Assembly: GCA_041180805.1 (NCBI GenBank)
Contig: JBEGQX010000195.1
Coordinates: forward strand, 1 to 8,391
Length of the DNA: 8,391 nt
Source of the DNA: JBEGQX01 sp041180805
Lineage (GTDB): Bacteria; Planctomycetota; Planctomycetia; Gemmatales; Gemmataceae
Direction of reading: 5' to 3'
Below the pieces are notes generated by a model that was given only the letters and a program-made list of their open reading frames with translations, searched no databases and was not told the origin of the DNA. Made by a program: the position numbers and the translations under genes. Positions 6,315-8,391 of this stretch are shown piece by piece. The first letter of the stretch is position 1, and every line of letters begins with the position of its first letter.

Positions 6315-7103
6315 TTAATGACCCAAATGAGCCCCAAGCAAATAAAGCAAGGGGAATAGGAAAATCCAAACTATATCCACAAAGTGCCAGTAAAGACCTA
6401 TCAATTCAACTGGCGTGTAATACTCAGGTGAATAAGCGCCTTTGTAGGCATGATAAGCAATTACAATGATGATCCCAAATCCAATGAGCATATGGAGGGC
6501 ATGCAAGCTGGTCATGCAGAAATACAGAAGGAAGAACAGCCTGGCCTGTTCAGATTCCAAACGGGCCTTTACACCAAGTTCCGGGTCATCATCCCTGGGA
6601 ACCTTATTGGGGTCAGGCAGGGCATGGCCACCACCATGGGCATGCATCTTCTTGGCTTCTTTGGCATATTGCCAATGGAAGAAGTTTTTACCAGGCATCA
6701 ATTTGATGTCGTAGTCATGCTTCCATTCAACATACTTAACACCAAGGAAGCCGCATCCAAATAAAATGGTGAGAATAAGCCAGTGACCAGTCCATTTTTG
6801 GCTGCCAACTTGGGAGCAACGCACCGCAAGTGCCATGGTAAGACTGGACCCAATGAGGATCGCGGTATTGATAGCACCCAGGGTAATATCAAGCTGATTA
6901 CTCGCTTCTTCAAACACAGTTGGATATTTGTACCTGTAAACCGTGTAAGCGGCAAATAAAGCGCCGAAGAACAAAACTTCGGTTAAAAGGAATGCCCACA
7001 TGCCAAGTGTGTTGGCATCGTGTTGCTGTTCCAAGGAATCGAAATGATGAGCAAGGTCCTTGTGATGGCCGTGGTCATGCACGGATTGATTAATGGCTGA
7101 CAA
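6315..7103 (-). CDS. Cytochrome c oxidase subunit III
   Basis: A 262-residue integral membrane subunit of the aa3/caa3-type oxidase, which supports the catalytic subunit I and the stability of proton uptake. Five hydrophobic segments are visible, at about 31-56, 76-95, 107-125, 189-218 and 233-257, fitting the five-helix bacterial form. Family signatures include FLLTEVLFFGALFAAY (E42), TSLHALHMLIG (198-208) and YWHFVDIVWIFLFP (238-251). Between helices 3 and 4 lies an unusually long polar loop (about 128-188) containing HAHGGGH. I chose the TTG at 7103 because GAAAGGAGG sits 6 bases upstream. An ATG at 7121 is in frame and would add six residues, but the strong ribosome binding site would then lie inside the gene. 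With TTG the gene overlaps the end of subunit I by 14 bases, a sign of coupled translation. Product certain; start probable. Confidence 0.93.
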   Translation of the reverse strand: MSAINQSVHDHGHHKDLAHHFDSLEQQHDANTLGMWAFLLTEVLFFGALFAAYTVYRYKYPTVFEEASNQLDITLGAINTAILIGSSLTMALAVRCSQVGSQKWTGHWLILTILFGCGFLGVKYVEWKHDYDIKLMPGKNFFHWQYAKEAKKMHAHGGGHALPDPNKVPRDDDPELGVKARLESEQARLFFLLYFCMTSLHALHMLIGFGIIIVIAYHAYKGAYSPEYYTPVELIGLYWHFVDIVWIFLFPLLYLLGAHLGH

Positions 7104-8391
7104 CCGCGGCCTCCTTTCCATGGAAAATGTAGGGTTCTTCGGTTACCACAGGAGTCTTTTCAAAGTTATGAGGCGATGGAGGGGAAGTCGTTTCTGTCCA
7201 ATCCAGAGTGGTTGCCCCATAAGGATTGGAACCAGCCTTCTCTCCAAAGAAGAAGGAATGAGCAAAGTAGAACAAGGGCATCAGGTATCCTACCGCCAAT
7301 ACAGTCGCACCAGCCGAGGAAAACACATTTAGAACCTGCAATTCTTCGGGATATTCATGGTAGCGCCTTGGCATTCCAAGATATCCAAGAATGAACTGCG
7401 GGAAGAATGTGAAGTTGAATCCAATAAAGATAATACCTGCGCTTAACCTGCCCCAGAATTCAGAATACATTCTTCCGGTAATCTTGGGCCACCAGAAGTG
7501 AATACCAGCCATGTAACCAAGGATAGCGCCACCAACCATGATGTAATGGAAATGCGCCACCACGAAATAGGTATCATGCAAGTGAATATCTGTGCCCAAG
7601 GTGGAAAGGAACAATCCAGTGAGGCCACCAATGGTAAACAAGCCAATGAAGGCTATGGCATAGATCATCGGGGTTTCATAGCTGATAGCCCCGCGCCACA
7701 TGGTTGCAAGCCATGTGAAAACCTTGATGCCCGACGGAATCGCTACGGAAAATGTAAGCATCGAGAACACCATGGCTGCGTAGGGAGACAGCCCTGTGGT
7801 GAACATATGATGCGCCCAAACGATAAAGCCGAACACCGCAATCGCCACACTGGAAAAAGCGATGATATGGTAACCAAATACATTTTTTCTGCTAAATGTT
7901 GCAATCACATCACTGATAAGACCCAAAGAAGGAAGAATCATGATGTATACAGCAGGGTGAGAATAAAACCAGAATAGATGCTGGAACAGCACTGGATCAC
8001 CGCCAAGTCGCGGATCAAAAATGCCTACACCAAGAACTCTTTCAACTCCAACCAGCGCCAAGGATATGGCAATCACGGGTGTGCCAAGCAACTGTACAAC
8101 ACTGGTTGCATACAAAGCCCAGATAAACAAGGGCAAACGAAACCAAGTAAGACCTGGTGCACGCATTCGATGCACGGTGACAACAAAATTCAAACCAGTG
8201 AGAATCGAGGAGAAACCGGTTATGAACAAACCAATCGCCATCACGGTCACATAACTGTTGGAGTATGTTGAACTGTATGGGGTGTAAAAAGTCCATCCGG
8301 TATCAACACCGCCCAACAATAAAGCCGTCATGGCTATGATCGCACCAACCAAATAAATGTAAAAACTCAACAAATTAAGCCTTGGGAAGGC
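7090..8391 (-). CDS. Cytochrome c oxidase subunit I, A2-type, 5' partial
   Basis: The catalytic subunit of a proton-pumping heme-copper oxidase, which reduces O2 to water at the heme a3-CuB centre. The frame stays open to the window edge; the visible 433 residues begin with AFPRLN, the conserved loop before helix III. Helices I-II, with one heme a ligand, are therefore missing, roughly the first hundred residues. Visible ligands, numbered from that first residue, are CuB H145 cross-linked to Y149 in YSHPAVY, CuB H194 and H195 in WAHHMFTTG, K-channel K223 in SGIKVF, H272-D273 at the metal/water site, heme a3 H280 and heme a H282 in VVAHFHY. MPRRYHEYP near the C-terminus is also typical. Helix VI has YSHPAVY instead of GHPEVY, so the channel-end glutamate is absent and the A2 class is indicated. 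The C-terminus ends in a polar tail with no subunit III fusion. The gene leads the visible operon; subunit II is expected beyond the edge. Product certain. Confidence 0.97.
   Translation of the reverse strand, partial: AFPRLNLLSFYIYLVGAIIAMTALLLGGVDTGWTFYTPYSSTYSNSYVTVMAIGLFITGFSSILTGLNFVVTVHRMRAPGLTWFRLPLFIWALYATSVVQLLGTPVIAISLALVGVERVLGVGIFDPRLGGDPVLFQHLFWFYSHPAVYIMILPSLGLISDVIATFSRKNVFGYHIIAFSSVAIAVFGFIVWAHHMFTTGLSPYAAMVFSMLTFSVAIPSGIKVFTWLATMWRGAISYETPMIYAIAFIGLFTIGGLTGLFLSTLGTDIHLHDTYFVVAHFHYIMVGGAILGYMAGIHFWWPKITGRMYSEFWGRLSAGIIFIGFNFTFFPQFILGYLGMPRRYHEYPEELQVLNVFSSAGATVLAVGYLMPLFYFAHSFFFGEKAGSNPYGATTLDWTETTSPPSPHNFEKTPVVTEEPYIFHGKEAAVVSH
7110..7118 (-). promoter_or_regulatory. Strong ribosome binding site inside the subunit I gene, for subunit III
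   Basis: GAAAGGAGG on the minus strand lies within the last codons of subunit I and 6 bases before TTG 7103. It is the strongest Shine-Dalgarno sequence I noticed in the window and argues for the rare TTG start of subunit III over ATG 7121. Confidence 0.7.

Noticed and set aside
6296..6337. Longer version of oxidase subunit IV starting at ATG 6337
   Set aside because: It would overlap the subunit III gene and lacks a good ribosome binding site, while ATG 6295 has AGGGA at 7 bases and begins with the expected short hydrophilic head.
7498..7977. Open plus-strand frame of 159 residues antisense to oxidase subunit I
   Set aside because: Its product is low in hydrophobic residues and shows no domain, and the opposite strand encodes an unmistakable subunit I.
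1..8391. CRISPR array, insertion sequence, tRNA or phage defence system
   Set aside because: I saw no regularly spaced repeats, transposase or integrase motifs, tRNA-like folds or nuclease-type defence genes. Five of the six genes belong to ordinary metabolic, scaffold or respiratory families and the kinase is a receptor-like protein.

Overview
The window looks like a chromosomal stretch from a planctomycete or close relative. No rRNA or other marker is present, so this rests on gene content: a Hanks-type kinase with an N-terminal zinc-finger-like anti-sigma module, fused across a membrane helix to a urea/amide-type binding protein; a metal-dependent TIM-barrel sugar phosphate isomerase/epimerase; a TPR protein with a conserved histidine motif; and a heme-copper oxidase cluster. 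Base composition is moderate, below 50% G+C by eye. Finer taxonomic placement is not justified from this sequence.

Plus-strand half (1-5913). An AT-rich 329-base region with short repeats precedes an 892-residue transmembrane sensor kinase (330-3008). After 118 bases comes a GTG-started sugar phosphate isomerase/epimerase-like gene (3127-4296). A strong hairpin with a T-tract (4316-4342) follows it, and only two bases after the T-tract lies the ribosome binding site of a 518-residue TPR protein (4357-5913).

Minus-strand half (5990-8391). Three genes of an aa3/caa3-type cytochrome c oxidase are read right to left: subunit I (5' end beyond the window), subunit III, then subunit IV. I and III probably overlap by 14 bases, and III and IV are 19 bases apart, so this is one operon. 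Subunit I has the YSHP form of helix VI, lacking the usual glutamate, which marks it as an A2-type proton-pumping oxidase. The two halves converge on a perfect 40-base palindrome flanked by A and T runs (5928-5967), a clear bidirectional terminator.

How the parts work together: the oxidase genes make one membrane complex that reduces O2 with electrons from cytochrome c. The three plus-strand genes have no demonstrable shared pathway. The kinase is the most interesting protein, since a single chain combines a possible sigma-factor-binding module, a complete Ser/Thr kinase, a membrane anchor and an external small-molecule receptor. No transporter genes for that ligand are in the window, so the binding domain probably works as a sensor rather than in uptake.
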